Part shown: positions 10,801 through 22,690 of the stretch, in pieces
Position numbering within the stretch: position 1 is the stretch's first letter
Layout of the letters: each line of letters begins with the position of its first letter
Origin: Morinoia aosen
Lineage: Eukaryota > Arthropoda > Malacostraca > Amphipoda > Talitridae
NCBI GenBank assembly: GCA_030386875.1
Contig: CM059562.1
Location: 19,893,360-19,957,359 of the forward strand
Direction: 5' to 3'
DNA: 64,000 nt
The notes under the pieces: generated by a model
What the model was told of the DNA's origin: nothing
Database searches by the model: none
Seen by the model: the letters and a program-made list of their open reading frames with translations, nothing else
Position numbers and translations under genes: made by a program

Positions 10801-13800
10801 TCTTCTCTGATGGAACCTGAAACTTCTCACTCAAAAATCCTACTAAATTAAAAAAAGTTTTCTTTTCCTAGGGTCGTAAGGATTGAGCGCGTCACAAAGC
10901 CAGTAAATTAACAATTTCTCTCTATGTATTTGGTCAGTATTATTTGGCTCCCAGTTTTTAGATTGAGTAAATGGTTCTGTTAAAGTCAGCTGTTTGCCAG
11001 TAGACGAAGACGACTCGCTAAAATCGGCAATTTTGCCACTGCTGTAACCTAAACCGTCTTTGTTTTTTTTTCAATACATAGACATTAAGTTTTTCTTCTT
11101 GTTCGTTGTGTTTCTATTTTTCAATTTTTTTTCTTTGTTTGGTTTTTCTTCAGCTTCCAGGAATTGATCATTTTGTGTTGATTTTAGATGACCTCATAAA
11201 GATTTAGCTGAGAAATTTTCTGAGATGCACCAGACGCTCCTCGTCGTATATTAGCTTTACAAATGGTGCACTCTGCAATTTCTACACTCTTCACCGATAT
11301 ATAAGAATGATCCCACACTGTTGACGCACTTCTTTTAGTCATTATACCGGGTGTCCTACAAAAATGTCCCTGACTTCCTAATTGATATTTCCGCTTTAAA
11401 TTAACATTTTAATTGTCTTTTTTCCACAACGTAGTAAATGTTGTTTTCTTTTCGAATAATTTATGTTTTTGAAAATCGTTTAATAAACACTTTACAATGA
11501 TCGATTTACTGAAAGGGGTCGATAAATTAATGTTCAAAGGACAAATTTTTGAAACAATATTGATATTCTTCCTTATTTTGTACTTTCCAAAAAAATTAAA
11601 AGAGTAACAAAGCATTACCTTACATAAAGTTTAAATAAATAAAGTAATTTAGTATCCTTCGATATACCCTCTATTTCTATCAAGGCAAGTATAAATTCTA
11701 GCCACTATTAAACAATGAGTTTTGCGGATTATTTCACAGTTTTCGTTTAGTTCTTGAAACACTTCTTCAATTCGTTGTCGAAGAGTTATTAATGATGGAT
11801 GTGATGTTTTGAAAACGCGTTCCTTTATAGTAGGTATTGAGAAATGAAGGACACCAGTGTTGTTTTTAAAACTTTTCCTTTGAACATTTAGTTTTTCTGC
11901 CTTTTTCAGTAAATCGATCATTGTAAAGTGGTTATTAAACGATTTTTAAAAATTTAAATTATTCGAAACGGAAACAAAATTTACTACATTGTGACAAAAG
12001 ACAACTCAAATATGTTAATTTAAAGCGGAGATAGAATCAATTAAAAAGTCGGGACATTTTTGTTGGACACCCGGTATATTTAATTACTATAATTGTTTCT
12101 GTATTAATTAATTCAACAAGCACTGCAACTGCAAGTCTACAAAACTTTAGTAACTTGACATAAATACACACCCAATAGCAATGGCAATTCAACATGCATT
12201 GAGCCACTAACCGGCGTTATGCATAACGTCGTCGTGACACGTCCTGACACGGTCTCAACCCCGGCCCCGGCCGTGGTAAATTTGATAACCCCGGCCCCGG
12301 CCATGACAAATTTGTCAACCCGACTCCGGCCCCGCCCAAATTTTCAACCCCGGTCGGTCCATAGTTGTGATACGTAGTCTTAACTCGTCCCAAGTTTGCT
12401 TTGGTTTCTAATAAAAAAATTATCACAGGATGTCAGGTCCTGATCTAGCGCGATTATTCTTTGCGCAAAGACGGTTTGCAAATTATTTCTTGTAATACTC
12501 TGATGACGGCGCACCAACTTGCATCCACCAAATATCCTTCAACCGATTACCATATGCTGTTTCGAGCTCTAGAATTACTGTTTCATTTAGTATTTGAGTA
12601 ATTTTCACCAGAAAGATTTCTTTCACAAAGTGGTTCAATCACAATTCCACTGTCATTATATTATATTACATAATTAAACGTTAGCATTAGAGAATTATAT
12701 GCTTTTCTATACGTTAGCAAATAATATGCGTTAAAAGAGTGGGTTAATTTTTATGAAAAACCTTAAATAGCAGGTAATTTATAAAATACCAAAGATTTTT
12801 CTAATAACTTTTTTTTTGATACAACCATCGAAACTTTTAATGGCACAGCATAAAATAACTGACAAGTGTATCTGTGATACGAAATTCAATACCTCACGGA
12901 GATAATACATTAATCACAAGAATTATTGGGATACATATGCATATTATTCTCGTGTACATGAGTGAAGAATTAATAGAGGGAAAATGTAACATCGAGAAGT
13001 GTACGAGGAGCGTATCTATGACACAGGCATCACTACGATGCCTGTGACTTCTCGTTGTTCAAAGACTCGGAGAATAATATTGTTTTACACTATACCAACT
13101 TAATAAAAAGATGTATGTGCTTTCTCACTTTATCGAACATTTTCCAATCTCGTTATTTTTGATGGGTAATATACGCACATATACAGGGTTGTACAAAGTT
13201 TGACATCAGGCAGAAACATGCAAAATAAAATTGTTACAAAAACCAAATACTTCAAAACTCCTTAGTTTTCCAGAAACTAAGGTTTCAATTTTCAACTTTT
13301 AGGCCTGGCTTGCCATAGTTTCAAGTCTCTAAAAAGTACATTTCAAATTCTATGATACCTTTAAATTTGGCAACACCCAAGAGGTGTAAAATACTAAAAC
13401 AGCTTTATGATAAATCCGTAAAGCATTCAATTCTTCCAGTAAGAAATCGAAGTGGTAATTGCCAATCATGAAAACATTTGTGACTAATTGTAAATTCAGC
13501 AATTCCTTCTCAAAAAAAAACAGCATGCACTTAGAGTTGCAAAAGATATCCTAAAGCAAACAAGAATTTTAAAAACAGCCATTAACAATTGCCCAATAAA
13601 AGACAAAGAAGCTAGTTTCACAGAGAAACTAGCAAAAAAAATATTTTTCACATGGTAACAAACGTGAACTCGAAGGCCATAAAAGTTTTCTCTTGGTTAT
13701 TATTACAACAATAGCTGGCAAATATCATAGTGGCCTACAGCACACCTCACGTCTAATCAGTTAGGGGACCAAATTCAAAATGGAGGAAGACAAGCCCAGC

Positions 13801-16800
13801 ACCTTTCCAGCACAAATGCCACTAACAAAAAGACAAGAAGGATAATGACAAAATAAACCCAGCTTCTGCCCTACACAAATGCCACTAACAACGAAGGAGA
13901 ATGATGAACGCAGCGTGTGTGGAGTACAAATGCCGCCAACTCACCAGGAGCGGCGACGGTGACGCCAGCGAGAGCCGTCATCTCGACCTGAGGCCTGTGC
14001 TCTATGGGGATGCCGTCCCCTGAGGCAAGGGACAGGTCCACAGACGACGCCGGAGTGCACACGTAGAAGGGCACGGAGTGAGCAGCGCACAACACCGCCA
14101 GCTGCGACATAACGAACATCTTGGATTAACTTATAACTTCGTTCGGGAGTCAGAGTTTTCATGCCTTTCAAATAGGCTAACGAGGCACCTCACTGGTGTT
14201 GAGCGCCTTATGCTTCACTTGGTCCAGTTATCACGATTGATTCACTACTTTCATAAAATAAAATGTGATGTGAAAAAGGAATAAAAAAAGTACCCTCAAG
14301 CAAAATTTCGTCGACCTAAATGAAAAGAAAAAAGAAGACAAAAATAAGAAAAATTCTTGTTGAACCAGACCCACAAGAAAACTATCAGAAGAATCTCTGA
14401 TTCAGCACTAAAAACTGCTGCATGCTTTTCAAGTGAATCTTACAGATTCTAATTTTTCTAACTTATATTAAACAAATTCCGTTGATAGAACAGTGAACTC
14501 AAATTTATGCAATATTCCCCTTTGAGGTCTCAAAACGATATCCCTTATTATGCTGAAGCAATGAAGTGCATGAGATGCCACCCAGGAACTAGCCAGAAGG
14601 AAAATTCAAATAACTAATAAGAAGCAACCCGCGACAATGAGCGTAGATGATGGGTGACGCGGTACAATACACATGACATGAACGGCTTGGAAGAGTTCCA
14701 GTGCTTTCTGCGGCACCTCACCTGGTACGTGCCGATCTTGTTGGCGGTGTCGCCGTTGGCGGCCACGCGGTCAGCTCCCACCACAGCACCGTCCACCGCG
14801 TGGGTGGCCAGCAGCGCGCCCGCAGCCCCGTCACACACCTTGCACGCACACATTTTTAGGACACATACCCATTTTCATGACACATTTCATGACACCTTTT
14901 CGAAATTTCATGACACCTGTTTGACACCTTTTCATGACACCTTACATTTTTTCATGACACCTTTTTGAAATAAAAGAAATTGATAGCACTTATGTTAACA
15001 CAACGCGCAGGATACACGTTTCATGTTACAGATTTGTTCACAGACCAAACTTGATTTTCACTTAAGCCAAAATTTTTTCCGTATCATTATGAAATGGAGA
15101 AATTAATTATCCCTGTCGTATATAGGACCCCCTTACAACATTTCAGCATGTTATTCAAATTAACGACTCTGTCTGGGTGAGAAAAGCAGCATTTGGGCCT
15201 CACCAGCGTGCCATTCGGCCACCCCTCCACCACCGCCTCCAAGGCAGACAGGCGAGCGCCCTGCAGGTACGGGCGCGTCTCAAGCATGTACACGCCACCT
15301 GCTCACACACACACACAAATCGCGTGAAAAAGAGCATACCTCAATGGAAGGATACCGAGTGCATTGAGTGCCATTTCGGATCTTACTTTTAAAAATGAAG
15401 AAAGGTACATTATCTTTCCCGTAAGAGTTCATGATACCTTTTCGAAACTGAAGAAATTGCGAACACTTGTGTTAAGAAACTGAGAAAACATACAGCTAAC
15501 TAGCAACATGGTGATCACACAACAAACAACTTAAAATTATTATCTCGCATAAAGTAAATAAACAATTAGGTAGTGTACCATACCTCATATACAATTCATA
15601 AACTAAATGAATGAGTTCGTACGTTTTTATTACCTTCTAAGGTTACAAGTTAATTCATACACACCAAAAAAAAACAGATTTTCTGTCAGATGAGAATTTT
15701 AAGAAGAGGACAGAGGGAGCGAGGAGAACGTATGGCTAGTGGACAGTCAACATAACAGAGAGCAGATGAAGCCCCCCACCACTTGTGCCTGTAGACAACC
15801 AACAGAAACAGCAGATGAAGCCAGCACCACTTGTGCCTGAGAACAGTCAAGAGAGAGAGCCGATGAAGCCAGCACCACTTTTGCCTGAAGACAGTCAACA
15901 GAGAGAGCAGATGAAGCAAGCACCACTTGTGCCTGTAGACAGTCAACAGAGAGCGCAGATGAAGCAAGCACCACTTGTGCCTGTAGACACTCAACAGAGA
16001 GAGCAGATGAAGCAAGCACCACTTGTGCCTGTAGAAAGTCAACAGAGAGAGCAGATGAAGCAAGCACCACTTGTGCCTGTAGACAGTCAACAGAGAGAGC
16101 AGATGAAGCTAGCACCACTTGTGCCTGTAGACAGTCAACAGAGAGAACAGATTAAAAAGAACCACTTGTGCCTGTAGACAGTCGAAAGAGAGCAGATCAA
16201 ACTTGTGCCTGTAGACAATCAACAGAGAGAACAGATGAAAAAGAACCACTTGTGCCTGTAGACAGTCAACAGAGAGAACAAGTAAAAAAGAACCACTGGT
16301 GCCTGTAGACAGTGGACAGAGAGCAGATTAAACTTATGCCTGTAGACAGTCAACAGAGAGAACAGATGAAAAAGAACCACTTGTGCCTGTAGACAGTCAA
16401 CAGAGAGAATAGATGAAAAAGAACCACTTGTGCCTGTAGACAGTCAAAAGAGAGAGCAGATGAAAAAGAACCACTTGTGCCTGTAGACAGTCAACATAAC
16501 ACAGAGAGCAGATGCAGTGAGCACCAGGCACGGCTTGCAGGGAGCACAACACACCCAGTTTGCTGCAGGCGTGCAGGCTGCGCACCACACCCAGCGCTGT
16601 GCCGTAGCCTGCAGTGGCCAGGGAGCCCGTGTTGCAGATGGTGACGAGTGTCACTTTATCGCGCCCATCTGAAATGAAAGCTAAATTTGAAATCACATAC
16701 AAAGAAACAAGACACAAAGAGAGAAATCTTCATACTGCTTAGAATGAGACTATAATTTAAAATGCTACACTGACAAGGAAACAAAACATAAGAGAAATGT

Positions 16801-19800
16801 TCAGGTTTGTTTGATTGCACAAAACGCCAATGCTAAGATTGGCAATGATGATACGTGTGTTAAGCCAAATTGCATACTAAAAAATTCAACTTCCTGACAA
16901 GTAGAAAGCAGGTAACCAGCAGAGACATCCCCGATGAAAACTTCCAGGTGAACATTTTTCCATATAAATAGTTTCACAAAATGTTAGCATTGTACACTGA
17001 ACCCCCTCTTCCTTTTGGGACACCCTGCCCTCAGCTGTAGCTGAGAATGCTGTAGACAGTCATCTAGCCAGTCGAAAAAAACGAGCCTTCTATTTGACTA
17101 GTATTGGAAAGAACTGCAATGCCTTGCTTCACGCAATCAAAAATTGGTCAACAGCACCAATCAAATTATAATATTGAAATAGTGTTCATATCAATTTTAT
17201 ATTGATCATTTAGTAAAATCATAAATTAAACCATTAAATGATGCAATGAACATATCTACTGAAAAGTCTCAACTAATAGCCTATTTTCACTTATATTTTG
17301 TCTTCCTCTTTTTCTGCATTATAATGTATACTCACATGAACTAATCAATTCCTGCTCAAAAACTGCATTGCAACTTTTGGTACCATTCATGATTGAGGAA
17401 ATTTTTTGCTGTGCCCCCATTTTGTTCAGTGGGTTACGGTTCTGAACACTTGTTCATCCAAAATTAGTTCATATATGAAGAATTTATACCATGAATTTAA
17501 ATAGCCATTTCCTGCTTCAAATTAAATTGCCATTTCACATTCCACAGAATTCGTGGGGAAGAGCCAAGGCTAGCAATATTTGAACTAAATTTTTGAAATC
17601 ATTCTTCACATTTCTTCCCTAGTTAATTTGCTATGTATACGAAATCAAACCTAATGGATACAGTAAAAATATGAAATATTGAAGCAACACAAGGTCTACA
17701 TTTTTGACCATGTTTTTTCCTCATTAATTTGCTGCGTACACGAGACAAACCTAATGAAAACAATTGAAATGAGACAACAGTACGACATAACAACCGCAGT
17801 ATGAACAAGTTATCACTACTTCAGTGCTACCTTTCTCAGCGTGCTCCAAAATGGCCTTCATGCCCCAGTCCCCCAAACTTTTGTTGGTGGCCACATCTTC
17901 CTTCAAGAGATTCTTACACCACTCCACTATACTGTGAAAAATAAAAAGAAAGAAAATGAAAACATTCTGGAAAACCATAAGAACAGATCTCACTTGAAGT
18001 TCTTAATCATTATTGAAAATCTAACTCTGTTCCAAAAATACAATGAGAAAATGAGATGTAATGCACTGTTCCAGCCAAGAATAGATCATTGTGTACAGTT
18101 GAGAGCTTAATGAATAGCTGTATACTGAGCCTGAAATAAAAGGTTATAAGTTAGTTCAAGCCTCCCTTGCCACAAAAAAGAAATCTTCAAAGAGAAAAGA
18201 GGAAAGCATTAGTTAGCATGGAATTACAGGAATGGGAAATCTATGCACGAGGTGTGTTATCACACCATGTACATAGAAACATGCTTATGAAATTAGATAA
18301 AAGTTCAAAAAATTAAATACTAAAAGCTGAAGAAAGAACAGCAGTTTACTGAAAGATACAGTACATAACAAAATGGAAAAACCTGTCTAATTTCAACAAA
18401 ATGAAAGCCTACCTCACCTTCAGCTTGGAACGTTACATCTTCCCCTAGAAAAGCTATTTGGAATAGGTAAAATAAATGTACAACATAAGCAGGGATGGAA
18501 AAAATCCAGGGTTTTTGAAAAAACCCAACCTAACTGGGTTTTTTTGGGTTAAATTGGGTTTTATGGGTTAAATTGGGTTTTATGGGTTAAATTGGGTTTT
18601 ATGGGTTAAATTGGGTTTTATGGGTTTTATTGGTTATTTGGGGGCTTTATTGGGTTTTTTGTAATACCTGTTTGTGTAAAAGAGTTATTCACATAACTCC
18701 CGTTGCCCCTATTTCAGATTTAAATACATACACTTATTGAGTAAATATTGTTATTTGATTACTTTATTTCCAACATTAGATTACATTATTATATGAATTA
18801 TTACATTATATGAACAATATATGAATTAAGTTTGTCCATCACAATTACCATTTACCAATTACCATATGCATAGAGACATAGCTCTGCAGTCTGTAAAGAT
18901 ATAAGATGTCCAAAGAGAATTGCAATGCTCGTCAATTCATAGTAAGTTGTTTTAGCAGCAGACAGGTGCAAGTCATGTGAGAGGGAAGCACCATGCAGAT
19001 CATAAGTAACCACCACAAGCAGCTTGAAGCAAGACAGCTGCACATCACTTAACAGTCATGCTGTTAACAACTTAAAATGTGTATTGTGTGAGCTGGAGTG
19101 CTTAGCTGAGCAAGTCAAGTCAGTCAACCACACTGTTACATGTTACAACATGTAGTGACATGCCAATTTTTTTTTTAAATTTGCCAAAAAATTCACTTTT
19201 CGCAGTACAGGATAGCAACAAACACTAAAATGATTGGAAGTAAATGCTCTAACAGATTCCATCGTCAAATTTGTTCCAAAACAGCTTGAATGCTCCCCAT
19301 AGGCCAGTAGTTTCTTTACTTTCTCACCCCATGATGGCTGCGGTTGTCTTGCCCCATCTGACTATAATTGTTAGACTTATTTCAATTTAAACAATTTAAT
19401 CAATTTATTTACCACAGGAGATACAGAGGTAGAATGTTTCTCAAGTCTAATACAATGGTCAAATTTGAGTATAGCTACCTGTGGGCCCGAATAAGTTCAG
19501 CGACTTCTAGGGCATCCTACCATTACATTATTCTAGGGTGTACAATAATGTTCAACCTAATTCACTTAGCCTAGTTTCACATTAGACTGATCAACAAGAT
19601 AATGAACTCGATATTGATGTTTCATTTTACAACATATAATACGTGCAAAGCTCTCACAGGAGACTGATATTGAAGAGTGGTTGGCTGAGTACAATCCAGA
19701 GTTCATCGGTGCGCTTTACTCCTATAAATTGAAGGACTCCAACATCTTCCCAAAATACATGTTCAATGAGAATATCACTAAGACAATGACTCCTTGTTGA

Positions 19801-21678
19801 TGGTGGGATATTCAAGACATGAAACAGCAGAAAATGCAGATTCATGAAAAAACACTGGCAGAGGGTTGCTGCAAGTTTATAAGCAATCTTCATTCTTGCC
19901 CCGCAAGTTCAGGATCCATTGAGAGAATTTTCTCAACATTTTGAATTGTGTGCAATAAATTGAGAAATAGATTAGGATCAGAACGCGCACAGAAATCGTC
20001 TCAGTATATCGCCACCTCACAAATGATCATGATGTGGATGACAACGATGAAATGGCAGTGGATGTAGAAAGAGAAACACAGTAGTATTGTAGTAGCAGTC
20101 TAGTCTAGAAGACAGGAAAAATTCAGAAGTCTCTATATCAAGTAGTCAAACTGCATTTGTTTCTAAATTTTGTTTTTTTTTACTTTGGAAATGGAATTCA
20201 TTAAAATATATTAGTCCCTAGAGTTTTTTGTGATTAAGGTTTTTCTAATTTGATTTGTATAGGGTTGGTGTTTTGTTTTTCAATGTTTTCTTGTCATAGT
20301 CATGCACATGACTTGGATACTTATTTTAACCAAATAAATATTTAGCTCATTTTGATTCTATAAGCTTGAAAACAAATAAAATTTACATAACAATAATAAA
20401 ACCCCCCCAAAAAAAACACTATTTAGTGGGTTTTTTAGTGTGGGTTTTTTTGAGCTTTTTTGGGTGGGTTTTTTATGTGCCAACCCTGAACATAAGAGTA
20501 CAAAGCCTATAAATCAACTAGCATTTTAAGATAAATAAATTAATTCCACTAGATACAAACCTTGAGTTTTGACAGCATTTCACTGAAGAGAGATATAGCA
20601 AATCAAACATCCATCATGCCATTAACAATGTAGTACAGCACTCTGACTGTTTAGATCCTTCAATATAATGACTAGAAGCATAATATTGAAATCCACACAA
20701 ACCCTGTCCAGATTACTCAAATATGCTCAGAAGTAAATTTTATACTGACCTGTTTTTCATGAGTGCCACAGACTCAGACAACTCTGCCAGTGTGCAGGAG
20801 TACTGGGTGAGTCGACCAGCTTCAGCCTTCATGTTCACAGCAGTGGGCCGAGCAGTAACAAGGTGAGAAAGGCTTTCTGACACAAAGGAGTGCAGGGCAG
20901 CACAGTCAGCAAAGCTGCTATCTGGCTGTACAAGTTCTGATGCCAGGCTCAAGCAGCCAACTATGGCGATGGCTGGAGCACCTCTCACCTACAAAGCAAA
21001 CACCATTAAATCACTTTTAATGACTTACAAACTTTTACACATTAAGATTCAAAAAAAGCTTCCTCATAAAAATTGTAGACAAAGTAATGGTATATGCATT
21101 ATTGGTACAATTTAACGTGAAACAAAATAGTATAAAATTTTGGTCCAAGTCTTTTTTTTTGTCTGAAATAGCTGACAATACATTAACAAGCAGTTTTCAA
21201 ACTTGGATACCTTTAAAGATAGGTAGAAGCAGAGCACTGGACATTTCACTCATGTACATACACTTATTAAATATTATACAGAAAAATAACCTCAATATTA
21301 AACACAAAAAAGGAGAGTGCAGACAAACACCACAATAATTGAAAATGTCTTTTAGACTAATAAACTACCAGCTCTTCTGCACATTCTGCCACTGGATTCC
21401 AAGTCAGACAATGGTAATACTACAAACATTAGCATTTTGCCTTCAGCTTTGCAATATAAGAAGCATAATCTCACACTTAAAAGCAGAAAACAGGATATAT
21501 TTAAACGAATGTTAGAAGTTTGAATAAACTACAGTTTCATTACCTGCATCTTGTTGATGGCACTCCATCCTTGCTGAACAGACTTGATGTCTAGGTAAAT
21601 GGTTTGAGTAGGCAGGAGAAGCTGATCAATTATTTTCAAGTGTGTGTCACACCAAATAATTGCTTCAAGAGGAGCCAT
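7835..21678 (-). CDS. MRI1: Methylthioribose-1-phosphate isomerase (complete, 8 exons)
   Basis: Exons in coding order: 21678-21544, 20988-20750, 17931-17831, 16668-16555, 15298-15204, 14838-14722, 14101-13945, 7959-7835. They total 1083 nt (360 codons plus stop), the usual family length. Every intron is GT-AG and every phase matches. The enzyme converts 5-methylthioribose-1-phosphate to methylthioribulose-1-phosphate in methionine salvage, in the cytosol. Family landmarks are all present: [16 protein letters not shown] (from residue 46), [17 protein letters not shown] with the catalytic Cys at 170, [36 protein letters not shown] with the catalytic Asp at 251, and the C-terminal [21 protein letters not shown]. 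The start is the ATG (cat at 21676-21678) of MAPLEAIIW, matching the family N-terminus. The gene is convergent with Drak. Introns are 365 bp to 6 kb and hold transposons and a minisatellite, but the coding frame is intact, so it is probably functional. Confidence 0.95.
8245..9892 (-). mobile_element. hAT-like DNA transposon, internally deleted (hAT-1)
   Basis: Perfect 16-bp terminal inverted repeats CAGGGTGCGTACAGGC start at 8245 and end at 9892, inside MRI1 intron 7. The flanks share tacaat directly next to both termini (8239-8244 and 9893-9898), a 6-bp match where hAT elements normally give 8 bp. Subterminal regions share the motif aaaattccactacttt. The interior encodes only the two ends of a transposase on the minus strand, so the copy is non-autonomous. 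Confidence 0.85.
8497..9445 (-). pseudogene. Truncated hAT transposase (zinc-finger N-terminus joined to C-terminal dimerisation region)
   Basis: Two overlapping minus-strand frames. The 9445-9176 frame carries a BED/TTF-like finger ([20 protein letters not shown], then [10 protein letters not shown]..., then KH). The 8497-9297 frame carries the hAT C-terminal signature [19 protein letters not shown] followed by a Lys/Glu-rich coiled-coil tail. The catalytic RNase H-like core that should lie between them is missing and the reading frame changes near 9280. This is an internal-deletion derivative. It could not supply transposase, but might still bind DNA or dimerise if expressed. Confidence 0.75.
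10145..10485. mobile_element. MITE-like inverted-repeat insert nested in hAT-2
   Basis: Long inverted repeats: the left arm ctacacctttttcactccaa from 10145 matches the reverse complement of the right arm ending at 10485, and the match continues through repeated attaatttgaactt blocks for about 50 bp or more. No coding potential. Target duplication not resolved. Confidence 0.55.
11347..12074 (-). mobile_element. Tc1/mariner-like element with ~170-bp inverted repeats
   Basis: Ends CCGGGTGTCC...GGACACCCGG flanked by TA on both sides (11345-11346 and 12075-12076). Inverted arms of about 170 bp (11347-11516 and 11903-12074) are similar throughout, both ending in acaatgatcgatttactgaa-type sequence. 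Between and partly within the arms is a 90-codon minus-strand ORF (11649-11921). Its end ([15 protein letters not shown]..., then [16 protein letters not shown]) resembles the last helices of mariner-type transposases; the DDE core is absent. Non-autonomous, nested inside hAT-2. Confidence 0.7.
12372..13944 (-). other. Remainder of MRI1 intron 7
   Basis: AT-rich intron sequence. Apart from the bulged hairpin at 12993-13054, no ORF, transposon end or repeat was recognised. Confidence 0.4.
12993..13054. other. Bulged 18-bp hairpin
   Basis: CGAGAAGT (12993-13000) pairs with ACTTCTCG (13047-13054), and CACAGGCATC (13022-13031) pairs with GATGCCTGTG (13037-13046) around a 5-nt loop. The two stems are contiguous on the 3' side and separated by a 21-nt bulge on the 5' side. 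It lies in MRI1 intron 7. Could be a decayed foldback element or a structured intronic RNA. Confidence 0.5.
14868..14967. repeat. Short direct repeats ttcatgacacc(ttt)
   Basis: About seven imperfect copies of a 12-21 bp unit containing ttcatgacacc, in MRI1 intron 5 just upstream (on the coding strand) of exon 6. Confidence 0.7.
15733..16506. repeat. 48-bp minisatellite in MRI1 intron 4
   Basis: Around 15 copies of a 48-bp unit (core acttgtgcctgtagacagtc, then aacagagagagcagatgaag). Copies in the first half keep a 48-bp period and so an open frame (repeat [16 protein letters not shown]). Later copies are 47 bp or shorter and break the frame, so the apparent protein is a by-product of the period. 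The array ends about 50 bp from exon 4, and a gtcaacataac variant marks both the first and last units. Confidence 0.9.
16669..17830 (-). other. MRI1 intron 3
   Basis: AT-rich intron. It holds a diverged direct duplication near 17620-17680 and 17725-17780 (ttaatttgct..tacacga..caaacctaatg). Nothing else recognised. Confidence 0.5.
18536..18655. repeat. 20-bp tandem repeat in hAT-3 left end
   Basis: About five copies of gggttttatgggttaaattg directly inside the left terminus of hAT-3. Amplified subterminal repeats are common transposase-binding arrays in hAT elements; that role is an inference here. Confidence 0.85.
19660..20085 (+). pseudogene. Decayed hAT transposase C-terminus
   Basis: Conceptual translation gives [12 protein letters not shown], a WW motif near 19800 and then [15 protein letters not shown], a stop, and [15 protein letters not shown]. 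This is the hAT dimerisation pattern (P..WW, then ASS.SIERIFS, then K.RNRLG). Several stops and shifts interrupt it; no intact ORF. Confidence 0.7.
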
Positions 21679-22690
21679 TTAAAAATAAATTATGATACAA
21701 ATCAAACTTTATCTAAAAAGAGATCTGAAAGAAAAAATAAACTTTTCAAATCCTTGGATCATCCTTTACATTAAGCAAAAATATATAAAAAGTTTGAGCA
21801 ATGAGGCAGATGAAAATAATTATTTTCAATTTATTCAGTAGTGACATATCAACAGAGAGATGAACTTTTGTGCAATAATTTAAACCTAAAAAAAAGTTTG
21901 TACCACTAATTTCAGGAGCTTCTCAACCAGCTCAGAAAGCATAGTTATAAACCCAGTCATGATAAAATGAAAGTTTAATAAAATCAACTGAATTACACTG
22001 GCTACTTAGCTCAGTCCTCTCCAATATTAGATAGCAGAAGAAATTTTTTTTTTCCTACAAATGATAATGAGTCAGCTTTTACATGCAAAGTGAAGATTAT
22101 CATACAAGGAGCATATTTTTAAACTATATTCCTTCCACTTTTACAGCTTGATTAACAACCAACAGAAGGAAAAAAATCATGTCACAGCATGGGACTTTCA
22201 GTCACAAATGAAACATCTACATTATTTTCAGACCAATAGAAATTTAATTGGACTTCATTTTTGGTTTTAGGATATAAATCAATGAGAAAATCATTGATAG
22301 AATTCAACAGACTACAATTGCAAGAGCTGCAATGGCAGAGATGGTCATATTTTTCATATTCTCAACTGATAGATCTAAGAAACATTTGAAAAGGCAGAGT
22401 AGGCCATTTGAGGCTTTTAGACACTCCGAGAAAAATTAGTTTGAAGAAGATACCAAGCATATGAGATATCAGCGTTTGTGAATACCTGTACAAGTCCGAT
22501 CTACCAGTTGGGCAGTTTGGAAGCAGTACAGATAAGGAATATCATAAGAGTAAAACTAGGCTTCACTCTCTGTCCTTTGCTGCCAAGTTTCTGCACAGAC
22601 GACTCAACTGTCTACTAGAGAACAAGTGATGTCGAACTGAAAATTGGTGAAATGAGATTGAGTTGTCAGTTAAGACTGAGTTGTCTTGCA
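21679..22690. other. Region upstream of MRI1 start codon
   Basis: AT-rich sequence that should include the MRI1 promoter and 5' UTR on the minus strand. No convincing core-promoter motif could be chosen and no other gene was seen. Confidence 0.35.

Larger units (their letters stand above)
9998..12363. mobile_element. GC-ended hAT-like DNA transposon (hAT-2), host of two nested elements
   Basis: An 8-bp target duplication gttgtgat (9990-9997 and 12364-12371) flanks inverted ends taaagaccgaccgggcc and, reversed, tatggaccgaccgggg. The first and last 150 bases are unusually GC-rich, built of ccccggcc(ccggcc) blocks in AT-rich surroundings. No transposase domain was recognised; the interior is occupied by an inverted-repeat insert (10145-10485) and a mariner-like element (11347-12074). 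The 8-bp duplication supports the hAT superfamily. It sits in MRI1 intron 7. Confidence 0.8.
18490..20488 (+). mobile_element. hAT-like DNA transposon (hAT-3) in MRI1 intron 2
   Basis: A perfect 8-bp target duplication aacataag (18482-18489 and 20489-20496) flanks ends beginning CAGGGATGGAAAA and, reversed, CAGGGTTGGCAC. The subterminal regions are rich in gggtttttt blocks in inverted orientation. The interior carries a decayed plus-strand hAT transposase C-terminus. The clean target duplication with a degraded ORF suggests an inactive but still recognisable insertion. Confidence 0.88.

Noticed and set aside
15785-16177. 130-codon ORF with 16-residue repeats
   Set aside because: Product of the 48-bp period of an intronic minisatellite; the antisense frames are equally open.
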